A stretch of 12,088 nucleotides of DNA from Hyphomicrobiales bacterium (lineage in GTDB: Bacteria; Pseudomonadota; Alphaproteobacteria; Rhizobiales; S144-23): contig WGBL01000188.1 in NCBI GenBank assembly GCA_015494375.1, positions 1 through 12,088 on the forward strand. The letters run 5' to 3'. This document shows positions 1 through 6,481 of this stretch, piece after piece. Position 1 is the stretch's first letter, and each line of letters opens with the position of its first letter. Under the pieces are notes generated by a model. That model saw nothing but the letters and a program-made list of their open reading frames with translations, did not search any database and had not been told where the DNA came from. A program made the position numbers and the translations under genes.

Positions 1-135
1 CACCTCTTCAACGGTGAGCACGCGCCCGCTGGCCGCAATCTCGGGGAATGCGCGCGCGAGAAACGCCGCAATCTCCTCGCGGGTCATCACCGGTTGGGGC
101 TTTCGGTTCCCGTTGTTGCTCGGCTCACGATTCAA
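1..135 (-). CDS. N-terminus of a probable PaaI/hotdog-family acyl-CoA thioesterase (partial)
   Basis: Only the first 45 codons are present; the gene runs off the left edge. Read from TTG at 135 it gives a basic/Asn-rich lead-in followed by MTREEIAAFLARAF, then FPEIAASGRVLTVEEV at the edge. A short helix followed by an FPxI segment and a VEEV strand is how many PaaI-type hotdog thioesterases begin. These enzymes hydrolyse acyl-CoA to free acid and CoA. The catalytic hotdog helix lies outside the window, so the family is an inference from the N-terminus alone. Start choice: AGGAGG (153-148) lies 12 nt before TTG 135. An internal ATG at 87 and GTG at 90 have no such site, and an upstream ATG at 165 would overlap the Shine-Dalgarno. 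It is divergent from the ECHDC3-type gene, which fits an acyl-CoA theme. Confidence 0.5.
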   Translation of the reverse strand, partial: MNREPSNNGNRKPQPVMTREEIAAFLARAFPEIAASGRVLTVEEV

Positions 136-164
136 GGGTCTGTCTTTCCTCCTGATCTTTCCCA

Positions 165-193
165 TTGGCATTGTTGGGCCCGGTGCCTATGCT
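165..193 (+). promoter_or_regulatory. Sigma70-like promoter for the enoyl-CoA hydratase homologue
   Basis: TTGGCA (165-170, five of six consensus bases) and TATGCT (188-193, four of six) are separated by exactly 17 bp. Transcription would start near 200, giving a leader of about 45 nt before the ATG at 246. The site lies between the divergent thioesterase and hydratase genes. It is predicted from sequence only. Confidence 0.42.
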
Positions 194-204
194 CAACAGG
201 GTGG

Positions 205-222
205 CAATATGAACAATATGAA
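205..222. repeat. Two perfect tandem copies of a 9-bp unit (CAATATGAA)
   Basis: CAATATGAA is repeated head to tail at 205-213 and 214-222. This is an AT-rich island in GC-rich surroundings, just downstream of the predicted start of transcription for the hydratase gene. It could be a regulator site made of direct repeats, or simple slippage; nothing here separates the two. Confidence 0.75.
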
Positions 223-245
223 GTTGTGGAGCTGTGGATTTGAGC

Positions 246-1070
246 ATGACGGCTATTGAAAAACCAGAGGCGAGGCGAGACCCAGGCGGGCCCCCCATTG
301 TGGTGGTGCGCCATGGGGCTGTCGTTCGCTTGACACTGGCGCGACCGGAGGCGCGCAACAGCCTCTCGCTGGCGATGATCGGGGCGCTCCATGAGGCGAT
401 CGAGGCGGCGGGCGCCGATCGCGACGTGCGCGCCGTTGTGCTTGCCGCCGAGGGGCCGGCTTTCTGCGCCGGCCATGACCTCAAGGAGCTCACCGCCCAT
501 CGCGCCGACCCGGACAAGGGCCGCGCCTTCTACGAGCGCACGATGAAAGCCTGCTCGGCCATGATGCTGGCGATCGTGCGCTCGCCCAAGCCGGTGATTG
601 CCGCTGTCGAGGGCGTGGCCACGGCTGCCGGCTGCCAGTTGGTCGCGAGCTGTGATCTGGCCGTGGCCTCCGAGACGGCGCGCTTTGCCACCCCGGGCGT
701 TCATATCGGGCTTTTCTGCTCGACCCCCATGGTGGCGCTGTCGCGCAACGTAGCGCGCAAGCGGGCCATGGAGATGCTGCTCCTGGGCGACATGGTGGGC
801 GCCGAGGAGGCAGCCCAATGGGGGCTCGTCAATCGTGTCGTGGCACCGGGCAAGGCCCTTGCCGAGGCCCACGCCCTTGCCGAGCGCATCGCCGAGAAAT
901 CAGCTGTGACCGTGGCAATCGGCAAGCGGGCGTTCTATGAGCAGCTCGAGATGCCACTCGCCGAGGCCTACGACCATGCCGCCGAGGTCATGGTGCGCAA
1001 CATGCTCGAGGCCGACGCCGAGGAAGGCATTTGTGCCTTTCTCGAGAAGCGCCCAGCCAAGTGGCGGTGA
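246..1070 (+). CDS. ECHDC3-type enoyl-CoA hydratase/isomerase (crotonase) family protein
   Basis: A 274-residue crotonase-fold protein. Visible landmarks are the first oxyanion-hole segment PAFCAGHDL (residues 71-79), the second oxyanion region TAAGCQLVASCDLAVAS (126-142), and FATPGVHIGLFCSTP (147-161). The last two segments and the C-terminal EGICAFLEKRPAKW (260-273) closely match what I recall of human ECHDC3 (mitochondrial) and its bacterial homologues. The two glutamates that hydrate enoyl-CoA in classical crotonases are replaced by Gln131 (GCQL for GCEL) and Gly151 (TPG for PE). CoA binding is therefore expected, but ordinary hydratase activity is doubtful. I chose ATG 246; in-frame GTG 234 and TTG 240 are alternatives (a GGAG at 228-231 would suit TTG 240). 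The product is probably cytoplasmic. It is divergent from a probable acyl-CoA thioesterase. Confidence 0.9.
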   Translation: MTAIEKPEARRDPGGPPIVVVRHGAVVRLTLARPEARNSLSLAMIGALHEAIEAAGADRDVRAVVLAAEGPAFCAGHDLKELTAHRADPDKGRAFYERTMKACSAMMLAIVRSPKPVIAAVEGVATAAGCQLVASCDLAVASETARFATPGVHIGLFCSTPMVALSRNVARKRAMEMLLLGDMVGAEEAAQWGLVNRVVAPGKALAEAHALAERIAEKSAVTVAIGKRAFYEQLEMPLAEAYDHAAEVMVRNMLEADAEEGICAFLEKRPAKWR

Positions 1071-1424
1071 GACGAAAGGAGAGCGGTGGCAGTGGTAGGT
1101 GGCACATGGGCCGATGAGTCTTTCTGCTACCGTGACCGGTGGGGGGCGGCATCGGAGTGGAAAACGGCCCCACTGATGTCATTTTGCAACAGTCCACGCA
1201 GCGAATCATTAACCGCGTTGCTATCATAAGAAAGCTTCCCGACTGCCCTTCGAGAGCATGGGGCATTCGCGGCTTGTGCGTATCCGTGTCAGCTGTCGAT
1301 CGTTCGCACGGCATCTCGTTCTCACGTTCTTCAGTACCGCAGTCCCGCGTGCGTAGGCCGAAATAGCTGGCGCCTGCCGGCAAGGGCGACTGCGTCCTCA
1401 CTGCAGGCTCATGGGGGAAAGACG
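1071..1424. other. 354-bp intergenic region, no convincing gene
   Basis: This lies between the hydratase stop and the barrel-protein start. A 75-codon open frame (1139-1366, GTG start) has no ribosome-binding site and an arbitrary, Arg/Ser-rich composition, so I do not call it. An AT-richer pocket at about 1180-1230 probably holds the barrel-gene promoter. A weak match is TTGCAA (1184-1189), 17 bp, CATTAA (1207-1212), which would leave a leader of about 200 nt. GCCTGC/GCAGGC inverted copies near 1372 and 1403 could pair in that leader. No terminator with a T tract is visible after the hydratase gene. Confidence 0.5.
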
Positions 1425-2183
1425 ATGCTTCGATCGTGCGCGGCTGCGGCCGGCATATTGCTGGCGGCTTTGACATTCGCCTTCGTGTCGCCGGGCAAGG
1501 GGCATACGGCCGGCGCCATGGACGCGGCCGTCTCGATGTCGATTTGGGGGCGCTGCTATGCGGGCGGGCAGTTGGGGCAGGTGCAGGCGGGCTCTGTGAT
1601 CATCGATTCACCTGGCAATCCCGCCACCTCCTGGAACCTTGCGGGCGACACCTTTGCCGTCGAGACGGACGGCGGCCTCTATGGCGCTCAGGCGGGCTGC
1701 GACTATCGTCTCGCGGGCACGCCATTCGTTGTCGGTCTTGTGGTCGACGCGGCTTCTGCGGGCATCGACGCCACCGGCACGTCGGGGCTTTCGAGCGACA
1801 CGAACGCCCAGCTCACCGTCGATCGCCTCGCCTCGGTGCGTGGGCGTCTCGGGATCGCGAACTCGGATGTGCTGCTCTATGCCACGGCGGGCCGCGCCTG
1901 GGTGGATTTGCGGGTCCGCAACTTCGACTTCGACGGCTCGCCCTCGCGGCCGGGCGTTGTCGACATGTCGGGCCGCCAATGGCGCGACGTCTGGGTCTGG
2001 GGCGGCGGGCTCGAGGTCGCGTTATGGGGCAACTGGACGGCCTTTTTTGAAGCTCTCAACATGGATCTCGGCGACGTCGATCTCGTCGGCACGGCCGTCA
2101 ATCCCCCCGGCTTTGTCGTCCTCTTCCGCCATGAGGACATCGCGCTCACCATCCTGCGTGGCGGTCTCAACTGGCGCTTCTGA
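1425..2183 (+). CDS. Small outer-membrane beta-barrel protein (porin-like, Omp25/RopB-type fold)
   Basis: A 252-residue exported protein. It starts at ATG 1425 with a clear Shine-Dalgarno (GGGGGAAAG, 1413-1421). Residues 1-30 form a Sec signal: Arg at position 3, a hydrophobic core at about 6-22, and probable cleavage after the HTAGA region. The rest is rich in alternating polar/hydrophobic strands and Gly, such as YAGGQLGQVQAG, GLYGAQAGCDYRL, RGRLGIANSDVLLYATAGRAWVDL and VWGGGLEVALWGNWTAF. It ends ILRGGLNWRF, with the terminal Phe recognised by the BAM machinery. The strand order resembles the eight-stranded opacity/Omp25 barrels of Rhizobiales, a structural or surface-antigen role rather than an enzyme. 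Cys44 and Cys92 sit at the starts of two predicted strands and could form a disulfide. It appears monocistronic. Confidence 0.8.
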   Translation: MLRSCAAAAGILLAALTFAFVSPGKGHTAGAMDAAVSMSIWGRCYAGGQLGQVQAGSVIIDSPGNPATSWNLAGDTFAVETDGGLYGAQAGCDYRLAGTPFVVGLVVDAASAGIDATGTSGLSSDTNAQLTVDRLASVRGRLGIANSDVLLYATAGRAWVDLRVRNFDFDGSPSRPGVVDMSGRQWRDVWVWGGGLEVALWGNWTAFFEALNMDLGDVDLVGTAVNPPGFVVLFRHEDIALTILRGGLNWRF

Positions 2184-2405
2184 GGGTTGAGTGGCTGAGC
2201 CTCTTCCCGCCATGGCAATCGAGGGCCCGGGCCGCGAGCGCCCGACAGCCACATGCCCCCAACAGCTCAACAGCACACGCGCGGCATGACGCCGTGGGCG
2301 GCGTGGTCGCGTACGCATGCCTCATGCCCTCCGCCCGCGCCCGTGCCTTCCCCCGCCGTACCCGTCGCCCTTGTCTCCCGGTCCCGGCTTTCATAGTCTG
2401 CCCGC

Positions 2406-2921
2406 ATGACCAAGATCGATCACGACCACTACCCCGACGCCACCATCGAGGACATTCTGGCGCGCGTGCGCACGATCGCGATCGTGGGCGCCAGCACCAA
2501 TCCGGTGCGGCCGAGCTATTTCGTGCTCAAGTATCTGCTCGCCAAGGGCTATGAGGTTTTCCCCGTCAATCCGGGCCATGCCGGCAAGGAGATTCTGGGC
2601 CGCAAGATCTACGCCAGGCTCGCCGACATTCCCTGCCCCATTGACATGGTCGATATTTTCCGCAGCTCCGACGCCGCGCTCGGGATCACCAAAGAGGCGA
2701 TCGAAATTGGCGCCAAGGTGGTCTGGATGCAGCTTGGTGTGCGCAACGACGAGGCCGCGCGCCTTGCCGAGGAGGCGGGGCTCGAGGTGGTGATGAACCG
2801 TTGCCCGAAAATCGAGTATGGCCGGCTCTCGGGCGAGATCGGCTGGGCCGGCGTCAACACGGGGCTCGTTTCGTCGCGGCGTCCCAAACTCATGGCGGGC
2901 TATCAGCACCGCTCGCTCTGA
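2406..2921 (+). CDS. CoA-binding domain protein (YccU-like)
   Basis: A 171-residue single-domain protein with the Rossmann-type CoA_binding fold related to the succinyl-CoA synthetase alpha N-domain. Visible landmarks are the beta-loop-alpha IAIVGAST (25-31), the second strand ending FPVNPG (52-57), DIPCPIDMVDIFR (74-86), WMQLGVRNDEAA (107-118) and the C-terminal NRCPKIEYGRLSGEIGW (131-147), which is typical of the YccU group. Its length matches the family. These proteins bind CoA; their physiological role is largely undefined. No good Shine-Dalgarno precedes ATG 2406, so it may be poorly or leaderlessly initiated. It converges on cobB across 81 bp with no strong terminator visible. Cytoplasmic. 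Confidence 0.88.
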   Translation: MTKIDHDHYPDATIEDILARVRTIAIVGASTNPVRPSYFVLKYLLAKGYEVFPVNPGHAGKEILGRKIYARLADIPCPIDMVDIFRSSDAALGITKEAIEIGAKVVWMQLGVRNDEAARLAEEAGLEVVMNRCPKIEYGRLSGEIGWAGVNTGLVSSRRPKLMAGYQHRSL

Positions 2922-3002
2922 GTGAACGCGGCGCCCGGGCGTCGCAGCTCGCGGCCTCCTTGCACCGGCCATCGAAGCCTCTTGAAGCCGGCCGCCAGCA
3001 GG

Positions 3003-3725
3003 CTATCGCAGCAGGCGCTCGACATAAGCCGGCACCACCGTCCCTGCCGGGCCGTGGATGGTCTCATGGAAAAGCGCGGCGCCGTCTGACGGCTCGAGAT
3101 TGAGCTCGACCGTATGCGCCCCCGCGGCCCGTGCCTCGGCGACAAAGCCCGCGGCCGGGTAGACGGTGCCGCTCGTGCCGATTGAGAGAAAAAGATCGGC
3201 GCGGGCGAGGGCCGTATAGATTTCATCCAAGCGATAGGGCATCTCGCCGAACCAGACGACATCGGGCCGCATCCCGGCCGGCAGCCCACAGGCGGGGCAG
3301 CTCGTCTCGATTGAGAGGTCGTCGCGCCATGGGTGCCGCGCGCCGCAATGGCTGCAGAGGGCCTTCAAGAGCTCGCCATGCATGTGGATGACATTGCGGC
3401 TGCCGGCGGCCTCGTGGAGGGCATCGATGTTTTGTGTGACGACGAGCACCTCGCCCTCATGTTCACGCTCGAGCCGGGCGAGCGCGAAGTGCGCGGCGTT
3501 TGGCTCAACGCCGCTGTGGGCGCGGCGGCGCTCGTTATAGAAGGCATGCACCTTGGCCGGGTCGCGGGCGAACGCCTCGGGCGTTGCCACGTCCTCGATG
3601 TTGTATTTCGCCCAGATGCCGTCCTTGTCGCGGAAGGTGGCAACCCCCGATTCGGCTGAGATCCCGGCGCCTGTGAGAATGACGATGCGCTCATAGTATG
3701 GCATGGAGGGGCTCGAGGGGCTCAT
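3003..3725 (-). CDS. cobB: NAD-dependent protein deacylase, sirtuin (Sir2/CobB)
   Basis: A 240-residue class III (SIRT5-like) sirtuin that removes acetyl or succinyl groups from lysine using NAD+, releasing O-acyl-ADP-ribose and nicotinamide. Seen: the NAD motif GAGISAESGVATFR (19-32), TQNIDALH (97-104), catalytic His116 in HMHGE, four zinc cysteines (Cys124, Cys127, Cys143, Cys146), GTSGTVYPAAGF (183-194) and NLEPS (209-213). FYNERRR (62-68) carries the Tyr63-x-x-Arg66 pair that marks desuccinylase/demalonylase activity in E. coli CobB and SIRT5. Start: ATG 3725, 9 bp after the aroC stop, which suggests translational coupling. ATG 3704 is an alternative that begins right before the core and has no better ribosome-binding site. 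Cytoplasmic; last gene of the aroC unit. Confidence 0.93.
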   Translation of the reverse strand: MSPSSPSMPYYERIVILTGAGISAESGVATFRDKDGIWAKYNIEDVATPEAFARDPAKVHAFYNERRRAHSGVEPNAAHFALARLEREHEGEVLVVTQNIDALHEAAGSRNVIHMHGELLKALCSHCGARHPWRDDLSIETSCPACGLPAGMRPDVVWFGEMPYRLDEIYTALARADLFLSIGTSGTVYPAAGFVAEARAAGAHTVELNLEPSDGAALFHETIHGPAGTVVPAYVERLLR

Positions 3726-3734
3726 GGAGAAGCG

Positions 3735-4826
3735 CTATCCCACCTGGGCGCGATGGCGGAGATAATGGTCGGCAAGGACGATGGCGAGCATCGCCTCGCC
3801 CACGGGCACCGCGCGGATGCCGACACAAGGGTCGTGCCGACCTTTGGTGATGATCTCGGTTGCGCGGCCCTTGCGATCAATGGTCCGCCGGGATGTCAAA
3901 ATCGATGACGTCGGCTTGACGGCAAAGCGCGCAACGATCGGCTGGCCCGTCGAGATGCCGCCCAGGATGCCGCCCGCGTTGTTCGAGAGGAACTCCGGGG
4001 GGGCGCCTCCCTCGGCGGCGGGCCGCATCTCATCGGCGTTCTCCTCGCCCGTGAGGGCGGCCGCGGCAAAGCCCGCGCCGATCTCGACGCCCTTTACCGC
4101 ATTGATGCTCATGAGGGCGGCGGCGATGTCCTGGTCGAGCTTGCCATAGATGGGCGCCCCGAGTCCTGCGGGCACGCCCTCGGCCACTACCTCCACAACG
4201 GCACCAATCGATGATCCTTTCTTGCGGATGCCGTCGAGATAGTCGGCCCAGCGCGCCGCCACGTCTCGATCGGGACAAAAGAATGGGTTGCGCGCGACCT
4301 CGTCCCAATCCCATTTGTCGCGATCGATCCCATGGGGGCCCATCTGCACGAGCGCGCCGCGCACCCGCATGCCCGGCACCACCTTGCGCGCAATGGCGCC
4401 GGCCGCCACACGCATGGCTGTCTCGCGGGCCGAGGCGCGGCCGCCGCCGCGCGGGTCGCGGATGCCGTATTTGGCCCAATAGGTGTAGTCGGCGTGCCCG
4501 GGGCGGAACTTCTCGGCGATCGCGCCATAGTCTTTGGAGCGCTGGTCGACATTCTCGATCTGGAGCGCAATGGGGGTGCCGGTCGTCACCTGCCGGCCGG
4601 CATCGTCCACATAGACGCCCGAGAGGATGCGCACCTGATCGGGCTCGCGCCGCTGGGTGGTGTAGCGCGATTGGCCCGGCCGGCGCCTGTCGAGATGGGC
4701 CTGGATGTCCGCCTCCGTGAGCGGGATGCCCGGTGGGCAGCCATCGACGACACAGCCGATGGCCGCTCCGTGGCTCTCGCCCCAAGTGGTCAGGCGAAAC
4801 ATATGGCCAAAGGTGTTGTGCGACAT
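3735..4826 (-). CDS. aroC: Chorismate synthase
   Basis: A 363-residue enzyme converting 5-enolpyruvylshikimate-3-phosphate to chorismate with reduced FMN, the last common step of aromatic amino-acid biosynthesis. The family signatures are present: N-terminal TTWGESHGAAIGCVVDGCPPG, split here as TTWGESHG (13-20) and GCVVDGCPPG (24-33), RPGHADYTYWAKYG (108-121), GGGRASARETA (127-137) and the C-terminal GRHDPCVGIRAVPV. Both catalytic histidines (His19, His111) are present. ATG 4826 is chosen because MSHNTFGHMFR is the normal alphaproteobacterial beginning; a TTG at 4862 would add 12 uncharacteristic residues. It sits 57 bp downstream of the histidine phosphatase and 9 bp upstream of cobB, in one direction. 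No anomaly is seen; the sequence is full length. Confidence 0.97.
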   Translation of the reverse strand: MSHNTFGHMFRLTTWGESHGAAIGCVVDGCPPGIPLTEADIQAHLDRRRPGQSRYTTQRREPDQVRILSGVYVDDAGRQVTTGTPIALQIENVDQRSKDYGAIAEKFRPGHADYTYWAKYGIRDPRGGGRASARETAMRVAAGAIARKVVPGMRVRGALVQMGPHGIDRDKWDWDEVARNPFFCPDRDVAARWADYLDGIRKKGSSIGAVVEVVAEGVPAGLGAPIYGKLDQDIAAALMSINAVKGVEIGAGFAAAALTGEENADEMRPAAEGGAPPEFLSNNAGGILGGISTGQPIVARFAVKPTSSILTSRRTIDRKGRATEIITKGRHDPCVGIRAVPVGEAMLAIVLADHYLRHRAQVG

Positions 4827-4883
4827 GGGCCAAGCTTCAGGCGCGATTGCGACATCGCCCAAGCTATAGGCGAGATGGGGGGC

Positions 4884-5480
4884 TCAACGCCAGTGTATTT
4901 CGCTATCATGAATGACCATGATCTGGTCCTGGGGCGCTTCGAGCGCCGGGATTTCGGCGGGCGGGTGGCCGCCGATGAGGCCCTGGAGGCAGCGGCAGAC
5001 CCCGCCGTGGGAGACGACGACGGCCGGCGTGCCGTGGCTTGAGAGATCCTCGAGCCAGGCTGCAACGCGATCGTAAAGCTCAACATAACTCTCACCGCCT
5101 TGGGGGCGAAAACGCCAGGGATCGCGATTGCGGGCCGCAACGAGTGCGCCTTGCCGGACCATAAGTTCGGACCAGGAATGGCCTTCGAAAGCGCCAAAAG
5201 AGATTTCGCGAAGCCGCGGCTCGGTGTCGTAGCCTCGAGGCGGCAGGCCGAGCTCTCCCCGCACGATCTCCATGGTCTCGCGGGCGCGCTTGAGCGGGCT
5301 CGAGAGAAAAACCAGGCCGTTGGGTGCGCTCCCGAGAAGGCGCCTCAAGGTGCGGCCGTTGCGGGCCGCCTGGCTGCGACCTGTGTCGTTGAGCGGAATG
5401 TCGCGGTGGCCCTGAAGGCGGCGCGCGACGTTCCAGTCCGTCTGGCCGTGGCGAATGAAGTAGATCGTGGGGGGTGCCAT
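4884..5480 (-). CDS. Histidine phosphatase family protein (phosphoglycerate mutase-like)
   Basis: A 198-residue branch-1 histidine phosphatase. The phosphate pocket is complete: RHGQTDWN (10-17) with nucleophile His11, SSPLKRARET (60-69) with Arg65, LREISFGAFEG (90-100) with the usual acidic residue Glu92, GGES (128-131), and VVSHGG (155-160) with second catalytic His158. Relatives act on phosphoglycerate, alpha-ribazole phosphate, fructose bisphosphate or other phosphomonoesters; the substrate cannot be read from the sequence. The length suggests a phosphatase of the GpmB/CobC kind rather than a glycolytic mutase. The start at ATG 5480 lies directly before IYFIRHG, as is normal. It lies between fabI (about 110 bp upstream, containing a tandem repeat) and aroC (57 bp downstream). 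Confidence 0.92.
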   Translation of the reverse strand: MAPPTIYFIRHGQTDWNVARRLQGHRDIPLNDTGRSQAARNGRTLRRLLGSAPNGLVFLSSPLKRARETMEIVRGELGLPPRGYDTEPRLREISFGAFEGHSWSELMVRQGALVAARNRDPWRFRPQGGESYVELYDRVAAWLEDLSSHGTPAVVVSHGGVCRCLQGLIGGHPPAEIPALEAPQDQIMVIHDSEIHWR

Positions 5481-5526
5481 GGACTGCCAGCGGGCCCTTG
5501 TCGCTTCGCACGCGAGCTCCCTTCAG

Positions 5527-5601
5527 CCGCGAGTTGCGCACAAGTCAGTCGCGCACAAGTCAGTCGCGCACAAGTCAGTCGCGCGCAAATCAATCGCGCA
5601 C
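5527..5601 (-). repeat. 15-bp tandem repeat made of copies of the fabI 3' end, each with an in-frame TGA
   Basis: Read on the minus strand from 5601, the units are GTGCGCGATTGATTT (last three fabI codons, stop and next triplet), GCGCGCGACTGACTT, then GTGCGCGACTGACTT twice, then a partial unit starting GTGCGC. The period is 15 bp, exactly five codons, so every full unit reads Val/Ala-Arg-Asp-stop in the fabI frame. TGA codons fall at 5592-5590, 5577-5575, 5562-5560 and 5547-5545. On the plus strand the unit appears as GCGCACAAGTCAGTC, perfect at 5536-5550, 5551-5565 and 5566-5580. It arose by slippage or tandem duplication. Any role in termination or mRNA 3' structure is speculative. Confidence 0.92.
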
Positions 5602-6411
5602 GACCGTCAGATCGGGCGCCTCTTCGTTCTTCATGCCGACGACGTGATAGCCGCAATCGACATGGTGGACCTCGCCCGTGACCGCGCTCGACTGGTCCGA
5701 GAGCAGATAGACGCCGGCCCGCCCCACCTCGTCGATCGTCACCGTGCGGCGGAGCGGCGAATTGTATTCGTTCCACTTGAGGATATAGCGAAAGTCGCTG
5801 ATGCCCGAGGCGGCAAGCGTCTTGATGGGCCCGGCGGAGATGGCATTCACACGAATGCCCGCTTTGCCGAGGTCGACTGCGAGATAGCGCACACTCGCTT
5901 CAAGCGCCGCCTTGGCGAGCCCCATGACGTTGTAGTGGGGCATAACCTTCTCGGCGCCGTAGTAGGTGAGGGTCAGGAGCGCCCCGCCTTCCCCCATCAG
6001 CCGCTCGGCCCGTTGCGCAACCGCAGTAAACGAGTAGCACGAAATCAGCATGGTCTGGCTGAAGTTGTCGGGGGTGGTGTCGATGTAGCGGCCGTCGAGC
6101 TGCGCCTTGTCGGACCAGGCAATGGCATGGACGACGAAATCGAGCCCACCCCAGGTGCGCCCCAACTCATCAAAGACGCGATCGAGGCTCGTTGGCTCGC
6201 TGACGTCGCATTCGAGCACCAAGGGCGCCGAAAGCTCCTCGGCGAGTGGCATCACCCGTTTCTTGAAAGGCGCGCCCTGATACGTGAGCGCAATCTCGGC
6301 GCCATTTTCGCGAGCCGCCTTGGCGATTCCCCAGGCGATGGAGCGGTTGTTGGCAACCCCCATGACGAGGCCGCGCTTGCCTGCCATCAGCTTTGTCGTC
6401 TGCTCGCTCAT
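5590..6411 (-). CDS. fabI: Enoyl-[acyl-carrier-protein] reductase (NADH), FabI
   Basis: A 273-residue SDR-like enzyme that reduces trans-2-enoyl-ACP, the last step of each fatty-acid elongation cycle, and is the target of triclosan and diazaborines. Seen: the FabI-type cofactor loop GVANNRSIAWGIA (18-30), CDVSEP (68-73), HAIAWSDKAQLDG (95-107), and the active site with Tyr150, Tyr160 and Lys167 (TYYGAEKVMPHYNVMGLAK). This is the FabI spacing of Tyr-x6-Lys, not FabG Tyr-x3-Lys. SAGPIKTLAASGI (198-210) is the substrate-loop region. Ala98 occupies the place of E. coli Gly93, a residue where substitutions give triclosan resistance. The start at ATG 6411 is preceded by GGGAGGG and GAGCAGG stretches. 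It is probably the first gene of the unit with the phosphatase, aroC and cobB. Its stop codon lies in a 15-bp repeat. Confidence 0.96.
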   Translation of the reverse strand: MSEQTTKLMAGKRGLVMGVANNRSIAWGIAKAARENGAEIALTYQGAPFKKRVMPLAEELSAPLVLECDVSEPTSLDRVFDELGRTWGGLDFVVHAIAWSDKAQLDGRYIDTTPDNFSQTMLISCYSFTAVAQRAERLMGEGGALLTLTYYGAEKVMPHYNVMGLAKAALEASVRYLAVDLGKAGIRVNAISAGPIKTLAASGISDFRYILKWNEYNSPLRRTVTIDEVGRAGVYLLSDQSSAVTGEVHHVDCGYHVVGMKNEEAPDLTVVRD

Positions 6412-6460
6412 GCGCCTGCTCGCCCTCCCCTCTGCAATTGCTCTACAACTTCGCGAGAAG

Positions 6461-6481
6461 TGCCCCCGGATGTTGGGGGCA
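6461..6481. promoter_or_regulatory. Perfect inverted repeat in the fabI leader (candidate operator or RNA hairpin)
   Basis: TGCCCCC (6461-6467) and GGGGGCA (6475-6481) are exact inverted copies around the 7-base spacer GGATGTT. It lies 50-70 bp upstream of the fabI ATG and would overlap the predicted transcription start. A repressor site or a 5' mRNA hairpin would both fit. There is no T tract, so a simple terminator is less likely. Confidence 0.5.

Noticed and set aside
132..872. 246-codon minus-strand frame across the hydratase gene
   Set aside because: Shadow of the hydratase on the opposite strand; rich in His, Arg and Gly with no domain features.
1139..1366. Possible small gene in the gap before the barrel-protein gene
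   Set aside because: GTG start without Shine-Dalgarno, arbitrary composition, no signal peptide or recognisable motif.
4030..4833. Long minus-strand frame overlapping aroC in another frame
   Set aside because: The translation is Arg/Pro/His-rich low-quality sequence; the aroC frame carries all family motifs.
5527..5601. CRISPR-like or iteron array
   Set aside because: Units are contiguous without spacers, only 15 bp long and few; no Cas or replication genes are nearby. The fabI 3'-end origin explains the unit.
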